The notes under the pieces are model-generated. The model saw only the letters and a list, made by a program, of their open reading frames with translations, had not been told where the DNA came from and did no database searches. Below are positions 21,790 to 32,905 of a DNA stretch of 64,000 nt, one piece after another. The DNA comes from Tachypleus tridentatus (lineage: Eukaryota > Arthropoda > Merostomata > Xiphosura > Limulidae): NCBI RefSeq assembly GCF_004210375.1, contig NC_134830.1:6448001-6512000 (forward strand), written 5' to 3'. A program made the position numbers and the translations under genes. The stretch's first letter is position 1. Each line of letters opens with the position of its first letter.

Positions 21790-23566
21790 TACTGAAAAGT
21801 AGAAACAGGCTATGAAATAAACTGTGTTTTCTATAACTACTAGTAGTGAACGTGTGCAAAGATAAGTATTCAGGGTGGTTGTTCTTTCTTACCACGAGCA
21901 ACGATATGTATTTAGGGTAGAAGTTCCTTTTTACCAAGAGCAACAATATGTGTTTAGCCTGGTAGCCATCTCTTATCAAGAGCAACAACATGTGTTTAGT
22001 GTGGTAGGTACCTGTTTCACATGAAAAAACAACGTGTTAGGATTGTATCTATTCCTTATCAGAGCAACAGAGTATGCTTAATGTGGCACCTGTTTCTTAT
22101 CAAAGCAGTTACATGTGTTTAGTGTTTCTTATTAATAACAACAATTGTGTTTAGGGTTGTGTTAATTTCTTATCAGAACATCACTATATAATTAAAATTG
22201 TACCTATTTCTTTTTAATAACAACAATTTGTGTTTAGGGTTGTGTTAATTTCTTATCAGAACAACACTATATGATTAAAATTGTACCTATTTCTTATTAA
22301 TAACAACAATTTGTGTTTAGGGTTGTGTTAATTTCTTATCAGAACAACACTATATGATTAAAATTGTACCTATATCTTATTAATAGCAACAATATGTGTT
22401 TAGGGTTGTGTTAATTTCTTATCAGAACAACACTATATGATTAAAATTGTACCTATTTCTTATTAATAACAACAATTGTGTTTAGGGTTGTGTTAATTTC
22501 TTATCAGAACAACATTATATGATTAAGATTGTACCTATTTCTTATTAATGACAACAATATGTGTTTAGGGTTGTGTTAATTTCTTATCAGAACAACACTA
22601 TATGATTAAAATTGTACCTATTTCTTATTAATAACAACAATTTGTGTTTAGGATTGTGTTAATTTCTCATCAGAACAACAGTATATGATTAAGATTGTAC
22701 CTATTCCTTTTTAATAACAACAATATGTGTTTAGGGTTGTGTTAATTTCTTATCAGAACAACACTATATGATTAAGATTGTACCTCTTTCTTATTAATAA
22801 CAACAATTTGTGTTTAGGGTTGTGTTAATTTCTTATCAGAACAATACTATATGATTAAGATTGTACCTATTTCTTATTAATAACAACAATATGTGTTTAG
22901 GATTGTGTTAATTTCTCATCAGAACAACAGTATATGATTAAGATTGTACCTATTCCTTTTTAATAACAACAATATGTGTTTAGGGTTGTGTTAATTTCTT
23001 ATCAGAACAACACTATATGATTAAGATTGTACCTCTTTCTTATTAATAACAACAATTTGTGTTTAGGGTTGTGTTAATTTCTTATCAGAACAACACTATA
23101 TGATTAAAATTTTACCTATTTCTTTTTAATAACAACAATTTGTGTGTAGGGTTGTGCTAATTTCTTATCAGAACAACACTATATGATTAAAATTGTACCT
23201 ATTTCTTATTAATAACAACAATTTGTGTTTAGGATTGTGTTAATTTCTTATCAGAACAACACTATATGATTAAAATTGTACCTATTTCTTTTTAATAACA
23301 ACAATATGTGTTTAGGGTTGTGTTAATTTCTTATCAGAACAACACTATATGATTAAAATTGTACCTATTTCTTTTTAATAACAACGATATGTGTTTAGGG
23401 TTGTGTTAATTTCTTATCAGAACAACACTATATGATTAAGACTGTACCTATTTCTTATTAATAACAACAATATGTGTTTAGGTTTGTGTTAATTTCTCAT
23501 CAGAACAACACTATATAATTAAAATTGTACCTATGTCTTATTAATAACAACAATATGAATTAATAG
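21790..23566. repeat. Dimeric satellite, about 83-bp unit built from two ~41-bp halves
   Basis: From about 22120 the unit is 83 bp: one half has TTCTTATTAATAACAACAAT then TGTGTTTAGGGTTGTGTTAA, the other TTCTTATCAGAACAACACTA then TATGATTAAAATTGTACC. Both halves share TTCTTAT, AACAACA, a TATG/TTTG step and TTGT, so they derive from one monomer. At 21790-22120 single ~40-bp monomers (CAAGAGCAACAATATGTGTT) occur without the dimer pattern. About 17 dimers are present. Confidence 0.93.
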
Positions 23567-23689
23567 TGGTATCTTTCTTTTCTCTCATGAAGAATATATA
23601 TATACAATATATGCGTATTGTAAACACTAAGTAATATTTAAAGTCCAAATTACAACATTATTTGACTTTCACAAAGAAGTTCCAACTCT

Positions 23690-23808
23690 CTGTGGCCGCA
23701 GAACAAAGCTACACAAAGGCTATCTGTGCTCTGCCCAACACGGACATCGAAACCCAGTTTTGAGTGTTATAAGCTAACAAACCTATCGCTGAACCGCTGG
23801 GAATAATA
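23690..23808 (-). mobile_element. SINE-C, near complete
   Basis: GAACAAAGCTACACAAAGGC, GCTCTGCCCAACACGGACAT, CGAAACCCAGTTTTGAGTG and TATCGCTGAACCGCTGGG give a minus-strand copy with head retained. Confidence 0.85.
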
Positions 23809-24984
23809 TATATCTTCATGTTCTCGAGCTACTACGATATGGAACTACATTAAAACAGGTTCTATATTTTATTTATATCCTTATATTACATACTTCTATG
23901 TTACGTTATATTTAGTAATGTGATGATTTTTTAATCTCTTACAAAACTCATAATAAAAGACTCGGTAACAAACTTCATCAAATCACTGTGAGTAGGGTTA
24001 GCTGCGACGTTTCTATATGCTTTTCACGTGTGAGGGACTCACAAGTAAATCGGCTGCTTAAATAGTGAAAAATGTGATCTAGTCCCGTCGGTCTTTTAGG
24101 GTTAAAGTTATCGAGTTACAGGAAAAAAGGCAAAAGAAATAATTACTTTTTTTTTTTTTTAACGGTAAGTCTAAATAAACCAGAACAGCGTGGAAGAGAA
24201 GAGAAGAGAATAATTTATTTTCTAAGCTCCTTCAAATGTTATGATTATTGCTTGTTTTAATCAACGAAACCGATCTAAGTTCGCAATATTCCAGTAAGCA
24301 CACAATTAATGTGTTTTACCCGATGTGGAGTAAGTTATTCTATCTCTAATGGACTACCTCTAAATTGATTGAATGTTTAAAGTCTTCCGAATTTTCATCT
24401 CTTCGAACTGTCTAATCAACCGTATTTATTTCTTTTATTGGAAAAAAATCAAGAAGTGCACAATTTTGAACTTTAGCGAAATCCTTAAGGCTAATCTAAT
24501 CTAGAATTGATTCGGGTATGGTTTTAATTCGTTCTAAATGAAACAGACATCTTTTAATATTTTTCAGGTTTGCCAACAAATCATAGTTGTCTAATTACGT
24601 AACTCCATCAAATAAGAAGTGATATGATAGGCGAACCATCATTGTTATGAGAGATCCCATTGGCCGTCTGAAGAGTATGTGACTTGATGTCTTTGGGACG
24701 CTAAATAACCTACACATATTTTCTGCCTTAATAAATAAGTACATAGCTTAAAAATTAAGCCTATTCATTAAGTCGTCTTAAAGCTTTCATTCTTGAATTA
24801 ATAACACAGTTTTTAATGTTTGACGTAAGGAATACGTAACACAACGAAATAACAATGATAGGTTAACTGAAAATCGTCCACAGAATAACATATTTAGTAT
24901 AAAATATGTTATATCACGGAAGTTTTGAGAACTATATGACGAAGTATATACGTTAGAAATAGGACCACGAAATAGACATTTTAG
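23809..24984. other. Unique AT-rich DNA
   Basis: A 14-base T run at 24148-24162 and GAAGAGAAGAGAAGAGAA near 24194 are the only simple repeats. No coding frame is convincing. Confidence 0.5.
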
Positions 24985-25256
24985 TTTTGGTTTTGCTTAT
25001 TTTGAATTTTGCGCAAAGCTGCACAAAGGCTATCTGCGCTAGCCATCCTTAATTTAGCAGTGTAAAGCAACTAGTAATCACCACCCACCGCCAACTCTTG
25101 AGCTACTTTTTTTACCAACGAATAATGGAAATGACTGTCACATTATAACACCCCCACGGCTGAAAGGGCGAGCATCTTTGGTGTGACGGTGATTCGAACC
25201 CGCGACTCTCAGATTACGAGTCGAATGCTTTAACCACCTGGCCATGCCGGGCCGAT
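24985..25256 (-). mobile_element. SINE-A, full length with a small body deletion
   Basis: The head ends CACCTGGCCATGCCGGGCC, so the tRNA-like 5' end is intact. The segment between GTGTAA and AGCAACTAG lacks the usual GACTAGAGGGAAGG. Confidence 0.93.
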
Positions 25257-25841
25257 ATTTTAAGATCCGTACTACAAAATATATCCATTAAGAAATGTGT
25301 GACGTATTTGAAAGTAGATGAACCTGGTTTCATCTTTTGAAAGCCAAACTGAAATTTGATTTATTCCGTGTAAAATAGCAAAATAAACTACAATCCTTAT
25401 AACGAAAATTTCACTTTGGACTCTTATGGTCCATATTTTCAGGGCATTCAAGAAATTTACTTTCACAACAGTGAATATGATAAAATAAATATTTTGTTTG
25501 TTTTGTTTCATAGATGCACCTGCGCTCCGTCTACCGGCAAGGGAAGGAACCAACCCTTGGATTGTAGCGTTTTAAATTTATAAACTCACCGCTTACAAAT
25601 CGGGGAGGACGGGAACTGAAAGTAAGGACTTGTATATCGGAAAGTTTCTATATTCATATTATTGTAATGACGTCACGAATAAAGTGTTTTACGTAATTTT
25701 CTTTTTTTTTTTTAATTATTAACTTATAAATATTATTTGGAAAGTGCAAATGTTACCAATAAAACTCTCTTATTTATATCATGTACGCCAAATAAAGATT
25801 GTCGACAATCTGATAAAAAAAATCAAAATATAATTTAAAAA
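25257..25841. other. Unique DNA with a CRE-type palindrome
   Basis: TGACGTCA is at 25668-25675. A minus-strand 93-codon frame (25272-25553) contains no domain I recognise. Confidence 0.45.
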
Positions 25842-26060
25842 AAGGTTTGTTTGTTTGTTTTTAGAATTTCGCACAACGCTAATCGAGGGCTACCTGTCCT
25901 AGCCGTCCCTAATTTAGCAGTGTAAGACTAGAGGGAAGGCAGCTAGTCATCACCACCCACCGCCAACTCTTGGGCTACTCTTTTACCAACGAATAGTGGG
26001 ATTAACCGTAACATTATAACGTCCTCACGGCTGAAAGGACGAGTATGTTTGGCGCGACGT
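25842..26060 (-). mobile_element. SINE-A, head missing
   Basis: Tail and body are well preserved, but the copy stops at GTTTGGCGCGACG, before the tRNA-like head. It faces the next SINE-A across 75 bp. Confidence 0.93.
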
Positions 26061-26124
26061 ATTAAAAAAAGGTGCGTAAATTCTTATGTAAGTTGTAGAC
26101 TTATACAAACATGCACATACGAAG

Positions 26125-26425
26125 ACAATACTTGCAGGTCCGGCATGGTCAGGTGGGTTAAGGTGTTCGACTTGTAATCTGAGGATCACGGGTTCGAATC
26201 CCCGTTGCACCAAACACGCTCGCTCTTTTAGGCGTGGGGGCGTTATAATGTGGCAGTCAATCCCACTATTCGTTGGTAAAAGAGTAGCCCAAGAGTTGGC
26301 GGTGGGTGGTGATGACTAGCTGCCTTCCGTCTAGTATTACACTGCTAAATTAGGGACGGCTAGCACAGATAGCCCTCGAGTAGCTTTGCGCGAAATTCGA
26401 AAACGAACAAACAAACAATACTCGC
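26125..26425 (+). mobile_element. SINE-A, full length with probable target-site duplication
   Basis: Head (CCGGCATGGTCAGGTGGGTT, GGGTTCGAATCCCCGTTGCA), body and tail are complete. ACAATACTTGC at 26125-26135 and ACAATACTCGC at 26415-26425 flank it, differing at one base, as expected of a target-site duplication. This is one of the best consensus-like copies in the window. Confidence 0.95.
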
Positions 26426-26428
26426 CAA

Positions 26429-27087
26429 TAACAATTTTACGCCAGACGAAGCTCGTAGTACGGATTGCTTAGATGGCGCTATACGCAAAACAGAAGTAAG
26501 ATTACACGTAGCTATTATCAGAATTTGTGTCTGTAATATGTAGTTTATAACACGTAAAATTTACGCACACCAATGGTTCGTTTAGCTGAAAAATGATCTC
26601 TGATAATTTAAGGATAATATTTTGTTGTTATTGAGTGTTTGTATTCATCTCTCATAAAGTTGTTACCTTTGAACATTATTCTCATAAAATTTGAATATGG
26701 CGATAAAATAGAAATGGCAAAACACTCTGTAATAACAGTCACCTACTGTCGTATTCCAACTAGAGTGAATCACAGACAGTATCAGATTAACACAGTTTAA
26801 AAAACAGCGATACAAACACTCGCGTAACCGGCCCTATTCTCACACTCACACACATTACGTAAAACAAGTCACATTTTGGTTAAATTGACACACTATGGTT
26901 GGTTGACTGACTGGATCCAGTTAAAATTCAGCATCATATTGTTCCAGAAAATGTATAAACTTGCATCATTTAGCTTCACCGAATAAAATAGTTTCGGGGG
27001 AGGGGAGAGAGAGAGAATGCCCCACAACCTTTTACTTTATTGTACTTTATTATACATTTACTTTTGCAAAAGCCTCACTCAAACATA
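26429..27087. other. Unique DNA
   Basis: No repeat or gene is recognised. The start of the following SINE-B lies in a run of short AC and GA tracts (GGGGAGAGAGAGAGAATG near 27000). Confidence 0.5.
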
Positions 27088-27212
27088 CCCGTTAAGATAA
27101 ATTAGAACAAAGCCACATTACGCTATCTGCCGTGTCTACTGAGGGAAATCGAACTCTGAATTTTACCATTGTAAGTCCTTCAATCACCGCTGTCCTACTA
27201 GGATAAAAGATA
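27088..27212 (-). mobile_element. SINE-B, diverged
   Basis: ACAAAGCCACATTACGCTAT, CTACTGAGGGAAATCGAACT and CGCTGTCCTACTAGG keep tail, B box and head order on the minus strand. Confidence 0.75.
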
Positions 27213-27221
27213 AATTAGAAC

Positions 27222-27335
27222 AGACCCAAAGGTGTGTTTGCGGACTTAATGTTAAAAATTGGGTTCGACATCCGTGCTGGGTTTAGAACAGACACCCTAT
27301 TTTGTAGCTCCGCGTTTAACATAAAGCAAACAATT
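27222..27335 (+). mobile_element. SINE-C, diverged
   Basis: TTAAAAATTGGGTTCGACAT, CCGTGCTGGGTTTAGAACAG and TTTAACATAAAGCAAACA follow the SINE-C order, tail to tail-free side of the preceding SINE-B. Confidence 0.65.
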
Positions 27336-28811
27336 GATATTAAGATAACTGAGAATGCGCAGAACCTGGTTAGTTTTATTCGAAACGTAATCGTGACGTC
27401 AGAACTGTGGCTGTGGTAATGTTGACATTTATACTTAGATATTATTAATATAGGATTACAATGATATATTGTGCAGATATACTTGTACATCAACGTAGCA
27501 GACTGCAGTTGTGTATGTGAATGTTTCTTAAAAAAACAACAACATGAAAACAAATGACCATTTAAGACTTTAGGGTCATTCACTGGAAATAGAGCATAGG
27601 ATTTCCAAACCTAAACCTAATCTACATTCACCGTCAAATGTCGAAGATGCTGATGGTTAACCACACCTTGTACTTTTCGTGTACAGAATGTCTCAGCCAC
27701 AGTCTTAATGTGCATTGAGTAATATTCTCCCAGTAACAACAACAGCAGACAAATTAGGAAGAGCCACATCCCGTGGTTTTGGTTTTGAGTGTATTTCTTA
27801 CGAGGGCAGTCTCACATTAAAACGACAGAGCAAACTCGTGATCTTACAACAAGATGCTATCAGTTTACACACAAAAGCTGATGGTTTCTTTCCTACACGC
27901 TAAGTATTTCTATATTCAAGTCGGCAGCGCCCCTTATTGTCTAAGTCTTACAACATGCTAGTAGCTTAATCAGTTTTTTAGACTGTCCGCCCACTTACTG
28001 CCAGCTCAAATTCGAGGCTTCAAATTGCTTTTTCTTTTCTGTCATTTTGATTTATGTAAAGAGAGACACGTGGAAATACGATAACAGAACGTAGTTTTCG
28101 TGAGTACAGGTGTTGATACATTACTTAACAACTGCAACCTAGTTATAATTCTAGTTATAACTATTGGTAACTTCTACATCAGTAACTGACACTTTATAGT
28201 AAACTGCTAGGTACTTTAGGACTCAGAGCTTCCAGAATACTCAATTTTGTTTTAGAACGCGTTAAATCGCGCATGTTTGAAACAAAACGAGTTAGGCCTA
28301 TCAAGTTCGAATACTCTTTGGAACTACGAATCTTTGTTTGGAATGAGCTCTGATTAAAACTCACTTTTTATCTGTTGTAAAACTAAACATTGGGCGTTCC
28401 ACTTCTGTGCCAGTAAAGGGCTACATTTTCATCAAGAATGTTTTGTGTCATATGAATAAAAATCACTCCACACACATTTAATTAATGCACACGTGTTTAT
28501 TATCTACATAAACTGTAATTTAAATAAGATTTTCGAAATTGTCAGGCAGTTAGGTCGTTGTAAATTAAGAGGTTCGTTGCAGTCAGTGACACTGTCATTG
28601 TCCACTGTATTATAAACTGTCCTTTGACACAGGTAAAAAGAATACTATCTAATGTTTTTGTAATAATTTAATTCATTAATTAATTAAAACCTGCTGTAAA
28701 GGTTTTAGTTAATCGTTTTATATCCCACAATCTAATCTTTTGCTGACGACAGTATAAGATTTTCAGAACTCGGAACAGTATTAAAGTTTACTTTGTTTAT
28801 ACATTAATTTA
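27336..28811. other. Unique DNA with a CRE-type palindrome
   Basis: TGACGTCA is at 27394-27401. The plus-strand 62-codon frame at 27715-27903 has no recognisable domain, no clear splice sites and no neighbour exon, so it is not called. Confidence 0.45.
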
Positions 28812-29094
28812 ACAAGAGTTTGTTTGTTTGTTTTTAACTTCGCGCAAAGCTACTCGAGGGCTATCTGCGTTAGCTGTCTTTAATTTAGCAATGTAAGACT
28901 AGAGGGAAGGCAGCTAATCATCAACACCCATCGTCGACTCTTGGGCTACTTTTTTATCAACGAATAGTGGGATTGACCATCACGTTATAACGCCCTCACG
29001 ACTGAAAGGGCGAGCATGTTTTGATGCGATAGGGATTTGAACCCGCGATCCTCAGATTACGAGTTGAACGCCTTAACCCAACTGGCCATAACTT
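28812..29094 (-). mobile_element. SINE-A, near full length
   Basis: The tail TTCGCGCAAAGCTACTCGAG, body CATCGTCGACTCTTGGGCTA and head CTTAACCCAACTGGCCATAA are all there. Several C-to-T type changes are present. Confidence 0.92.
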
Positions 29095-29117
29095 TGAGCA
29101 AGGGAAGAGTTCTTATC

Positions 29118-29640
29118 TGTGGTACAAATAAAAAGTTCCAAATAGAAATAAACATCTGTAACTTACTGTGTATACAGATATTACAGATAGAGTGTTACAT
29201 CAGAAATAAACCTTTGTAACTTACTGTTTATACAGCCCCTCGCTATTACAGATAGAGTGTTACATCAGAAATAAACCTTTGTAACTTACTGTTTATACAG
29301 CCCCTCGCTATTACAGATAGAGTGTTACATGAGAAATAAACATCTGTAGCTTACTGTGTATACAGCCCCTCGCTATTACAGATAGAGTGTTACATGAGAA
29401 ATAAACATCTGTAGCTTACTGTGTATACAGCCCCTCGCTATTACAGATAGAGTGTTAAATGAGAAATAAACATCTGTAATTTACTGTGTATACAGCCCCT
29501 CGCTATTACAGATAGAGTGTTACATAAGAAATAAATCTTTGTAACTTTCTGTGTATACAGCACCTCGCTATTACAGATAGAGTGTTACATGAGAAATAAA
29601 CATCTGTAGCTTACTGTGTACACAGCCCCTCGATATTACA
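29118..29640. repeat. Minisatellite, 65-bp unit, about 8 copies
   Basis: TATACAGCCCCTCGCTATTA followed by CAGATAGAGTGTTACATGAG recurs every 65 bp; the first unit lacks the CCCCTCG segment. The last unit breaks off at GATATTACAG, joined directly to a SINE-B head. Confidence 0.95.
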
Positions 29641-29750
29641 GCCGTAAGTCTACGGATTTACAATGCTAAAATCAGGGGTTCGATTCCCTTCGGTGGGCTC
29701 AGCAGATAGCCCGATGTAGCTTTGCTATATAACAAAAACACACACACACA
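29640..29750 (+). mobile_element. SINE-B, 5'-truncated, fused to the 65-bp array
   Basis: Starts at CCGTAAGTCTACGGATTTAC, and runs through GGGGTTCGATTCCCTTCGG to TTTGCTATATAACAAAAAC and an AC microsatellite. Confidence 0.9.
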
Positions 29751-29821
29751 CATACTGTGTATATAATTTACACATATATTTTAATTTATTTCATATATAT
29801 GTCTTTTTCACCAGTCAACTA

Positions 29822-29940
29822 GCCCCTCGATAGTTTAACTGTAAAGTAAAGGGCTTATTATTTAAAAATTGGGGTTTCGATACTTGCGATGGGTAAATTT
29901 CAAATCACTATGTAATTTTGCGTTTAAAACCAAATGAAAT
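29822..29940 (+). mobile_element. SINE-C, decayed
   Basis: CGATAGTTTAACTGTAAAGT, ATTGGGGTTTCGATACTTGC and ATTTTGCGTTTAAAACCA keep the order of head, B box and tail. Confidence 0.55.
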
Positions 29941-30185
29941 GAAATATAATATACATCGCCTCAGGATGTGCCTTAAATAAACGTTTATAGCAGACATATA
30001 TTAAGAAAAGTGTATTATTCACTAATTAGTATCAGCTACTTTTCAACTCCCTGTCTTCATTTAATGTCAGGAGTTGTGACAACTAATTTGTTTCCATGTT
30101 TTAAAAATACAATATTTCATTTCTTTTGTTTTTTATACATATTTTATTTTGTATAGATCCAACTAACACTTCTCACAGTTTACAC

Positions 30186-31726
30186 CAGGGGTGGGCAACT
30201 TATTTTTCGTAGTCGTTACAACTGTAGCTAATGAAAACAACGTTGGCCACACTATTCAAAAAAAGGAAAGATGTTAGTTTTATCAAAACAATTGTATTTC
30301 AACTGATCTTCAATGTAAAAATAGATGTGGGTTTTCATCAACAAGTTTCATGAAATTTGGCTTCATATCTTTGCTCAGTGAACATCTTAACTCTGCCTCT
30401 AAATTTATGTCGGTAAGCAGAGATCTGTATCTAGCCTTAAGAAAATCTAGCGAAGAAAATGTTGACTCACACACTCATGTGGATCCAAACATGGAAGATA
30501 ATTTTCAAATTGCTATTTTTAAATTTGGAAGACTCTTATTTATCAGAATAGTCAGCCACATCTCTCTGATAGAACATATTTGTTTGTTTAGCTTGTATGT
30601 GTTCTACAATCTGCAGGGTAAGCATCTCGTCTTTAAATCCACACTTATCCAAAGACAATAAAAATATAATTTCCTTACTGAAACTTCCTAAGTCAAATTG
30701 AAATGGATCATGTAAAAATCAAATATCAATTTCAAATTTCTAAATACGGAGAAACGTGATTCAAATTTTTGAAATAGATTTTTGATCCAGTTTACATAGA
30801 GATCATCTTTAGCATCAGAGAAATCATCGTCCTTATTATTTTCTAGAAAACTATTCAACTTTGCAAAATGTGTCAAGTTATTTTTCTCTAATTGTTCCAC
30901 AAGGAGGTTTAGCTTTAACTGAAATTCATGAATAGACTGTGATTGTTCGCTTATTATTTTACCTCTTCACTGAAGCTTCGTATTCAAATTATTCAAGTGA
31001 ACCATCATGTCACACAGAACGTGCAAATCACAGTCATGACAAAGTTTCAATTTCAGGGAAATTTTCAATCTTTTCAACAAAATACTTTTTTTATTTGAGG
31101 AAATAAGAAAGTGAATCGTTCTAAGACTTTTCCTCTACTTAACCATCTTACATTTACAAAATCAGTAAGATCATAAAAAGTACAGTCACTGCTTTTATTC
31201 AAATACTCAACGAACTGACGATGGATGAGAGAGTTTCCACTTCTAATATAATTCACAATTTTTACAACAATGTCCATCAAATTTTTCAATTCATCATTTT
31301 TAGACATCTGAACACATGAATTTTCCTGATGCAAAATACAATAGAAAGATGGCAGCGTGGACTTCACATTATTTTCAATTAAGAGCTGCTTCGACAGAGA
31401 AACAATTCCTAATTTCGCGGGAGCGCCATCTGTTGTAACGAAAACCAATTTTTTTAAAATCTAAATTGATTTTTTTGACATTTCAAGAAAATTTTCAAAC
31501 ATGTTATTTTTTTCCATACGTTCGATCTCTTGTAATCTATAAAGGTCAAGCAATTATTCCCTCACCTGAGGATCTGACGTTACATATAAAACCCAATGTA
31601 TCAACTGTGCAGTGTCACTGACATCTCTTTACCAAATCTGCGTTAAAAAATAAACGATGGAAAAAGTTGATTCCTAAACTCGAACTGGCCACATGTGACC
31701 AGTGACCATGGAGTTGCCCATCCCTG
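30186..31726 (-). mobile_element. Non-autonomous or dead hAT-superfamily DNA transposon
   Basis: Terminal inverted repeats CAGGGGTGGGCAACT (30186-30200) and AGTTGCCCATCCCTG (31712-31726) match at 14 of 15 positions and are of the CAGGGGTGGGCAAC type known from many hAT elements. They enclose 1.5 kb containing the transposase remnant described next. I could not identify an 8-bp target-site duplication in the flanks (GTTTACAC versus CGCTAGTA), which may have decayed. Confidence 0.8.
30328..31640 (-). pseudogene. hAT transposase pseudogene (ZBED5/GTF2IRD2-type)
   Basis: Minus-strand fragments in order: a region at about 31450-31610 with VTSDPQV; 31074-31448 with TTDGAPAKLGIVSL, an LHQE motif, VNYIRS and VRWLSRGKVLERF; 30688-30900 with FAKLNSFLENN and FESRFS; and 30328-30520 with FPNLKIAI, FGST, CESTFS and LVDEN at the end. 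CESTFS belongs to the C-terminal dimerisation region typical of hAT transposases. The domestic relatives are ZBED5 and GTF2IRD2-like proteins. In-frame stops interrupt the last part (two TGA codons near 30490-30515) and frameshifts separate the blocks. The N-terminal BED zinc finger is missing. Not functional. Confidence 0.85.
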
Positions 31727-32294
31727 CGCTAGTAGATGTGTTGGAAAAATCAAATAGTAGGATATAATCATACTATTTTACATTTTGTTTTTGTTTGCCC
31801 TAATTTTATTTATAAAACCCGAGATCAGCAACATATTATTATGTAGAATTTGTATTAATATTATTGGCTTTTTTCATATGCTTTCTTCGTTTGAGTCCCT
31901 GAGGTTGTTTAGAGTTATTTTTCTTTCTGTATTTATGTGTTTACAGTGCTGTCGAACACTTTTATTAGATTTAGGCCTGGATAAACAATTTGTAGTTATA
32001 AATCTATCTGAATTGAGCTTTCACACAAACAAATGATAATAATCAGAGCGTTACCTTGAGAGAAATAGAGCAAAACAATAGCATACATGCAAAATAAAAC
32101 AAATAGTTAAGCCTAATAAGAATACTTTTTGTTTGTTTTTGTACGTAATCCTCCAACTATTATTCCAGTGTACCATTATTACATGGGAAGACTGGGGGAA
32201 GTAAGGGTAAGATAAAGGTGAGTTTTAATTACTGATGGTTGCACCTGATTTTACTTTTTTATCTAGTAAGCCTAGGATGCCAAATGAATTGTAT
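31727..32294. other. Unique AT-rich DNA
   Basis: A plus-strand 83-codon frame (31785-32036) is hydrophobic but shows no family signature. Nothing else is seen. Confidence 0.5.
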
Positions 32295-32440
32295 GTTTGA
32301 TTTGAAACTTTGCGTAAAGCCACAGGAGGGCTATCTGCGCTAGTTGCCTCTAATTATGAACTGATAGACTTGAGGGAAGACAGTTGACCAAAGGTACTGA
32401 CAGCGAACTCTTAGGTTGCTATATTCTAACTAAACAATGA
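32295..32440 (-). mobile_element. Old SINE-A-related copy, decayed
   Basis: ACTTTGCGTAAAGCCACAGG, AGGGCTATCTGCGCTAGTTG and AGCGAACTCTTAGGTTGC keep the tail-to-body order. It resembles the old copy at 19.3 kb, with ATTATGAACTGATAG or ATAATGAATTGATAG where typical copies have ATTTAGCAGTGTAAG, so the two may form a subfamily. Confidence 0.6.
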
Positions 32441-32499
32441 CATTTTACCACCACCCTCAAACCTCACCTACGACCTCAAAACGCCGAACACAATTTATT

Positions 32500-32600
32500 A
32501 TTATAATATTTGTAGAAACGGCTGGTTTGGGTTGAGAAAATTTTTTACGTAAAGGAGCAAACAACGTTTCGACCTTCTTCGGTCATCGTCAGGTTCACAA
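32500..32600 (-). mobile_element. Penelope-type terminal fragment with hammerhead-like core
   Basis: On the minus strand: CTGACGA (32592 down to 32586), one U, GACC-GAAGAA-GGTC (stem-loop), GAAAC, then ACGT...ACGT that can close a stem, then A, followed by TTTTCTCAACCCAAAC. The order CUGANGA, stem II, GAAA, stem III is that of a hammerhead ribozyme core, which is known from terminal repeats of Penelope-like elements. An extra U between core and stem II and the absence of an obvious stem I argue that this copy is inactive. A related copy lies at 40978-41084. Confidence 0.5.
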
Positions 32601-32844
32601 AGAAAGAAAGAGGTAATTGATCGGAAGCTGACCACATGTTTGAAAGGGGATGTGTAACTGAATGTCGGGATTTAGAGGGCGTGCTTAGATGTTTGAATAT
32701 ATAATTTTATATTATTTATTTTATTATTATTATTTATTATATTATTTTTATTATAGGTATAAAGGTGTTCCTTTGTATTGGTTTATTTTGGGCTTGAGTT
32801 GTTGTGTAAGTAAGACTTCTTTAAGTTTGAGTTTGTTTATCTTT

Positions 32845-32873
32845 GTTTCTCTACAAGTGGGTTTTCTCAACAT
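32845..32873 (+). mobile_element. Detached piece of the same Penelope-type terminal module
   Basis: TCTACAAGTGGGTTTTCTCA followed by ACATC is the segment that, at 41056-41083, sits just downstream of the GTCGAAACGTTGTTCGCTC part. Here it is in the opposite orientation to the fragment at 32.5 kb. Confidence 0.5.
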
Positions 32874-32905
32874 CGATTACGATTTATTATTATTTTGGTG
32901 GTAAC

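Noticed and set aside
26125..26425. tRNA genes suggested by A-box and B-box sequences
   Set aside because: In all cases the tRNA-like part is the head of a SINE, followed by the SINE body, lacks a proper acceptor-stem closure, and occurs in many decayed copies.
30350..30661. Plus-strand 103-codon frame within the hAT relic
   Set aside because: It is antisense to the transposase C-terminal region with CESTFS, which reads on the minus strand.
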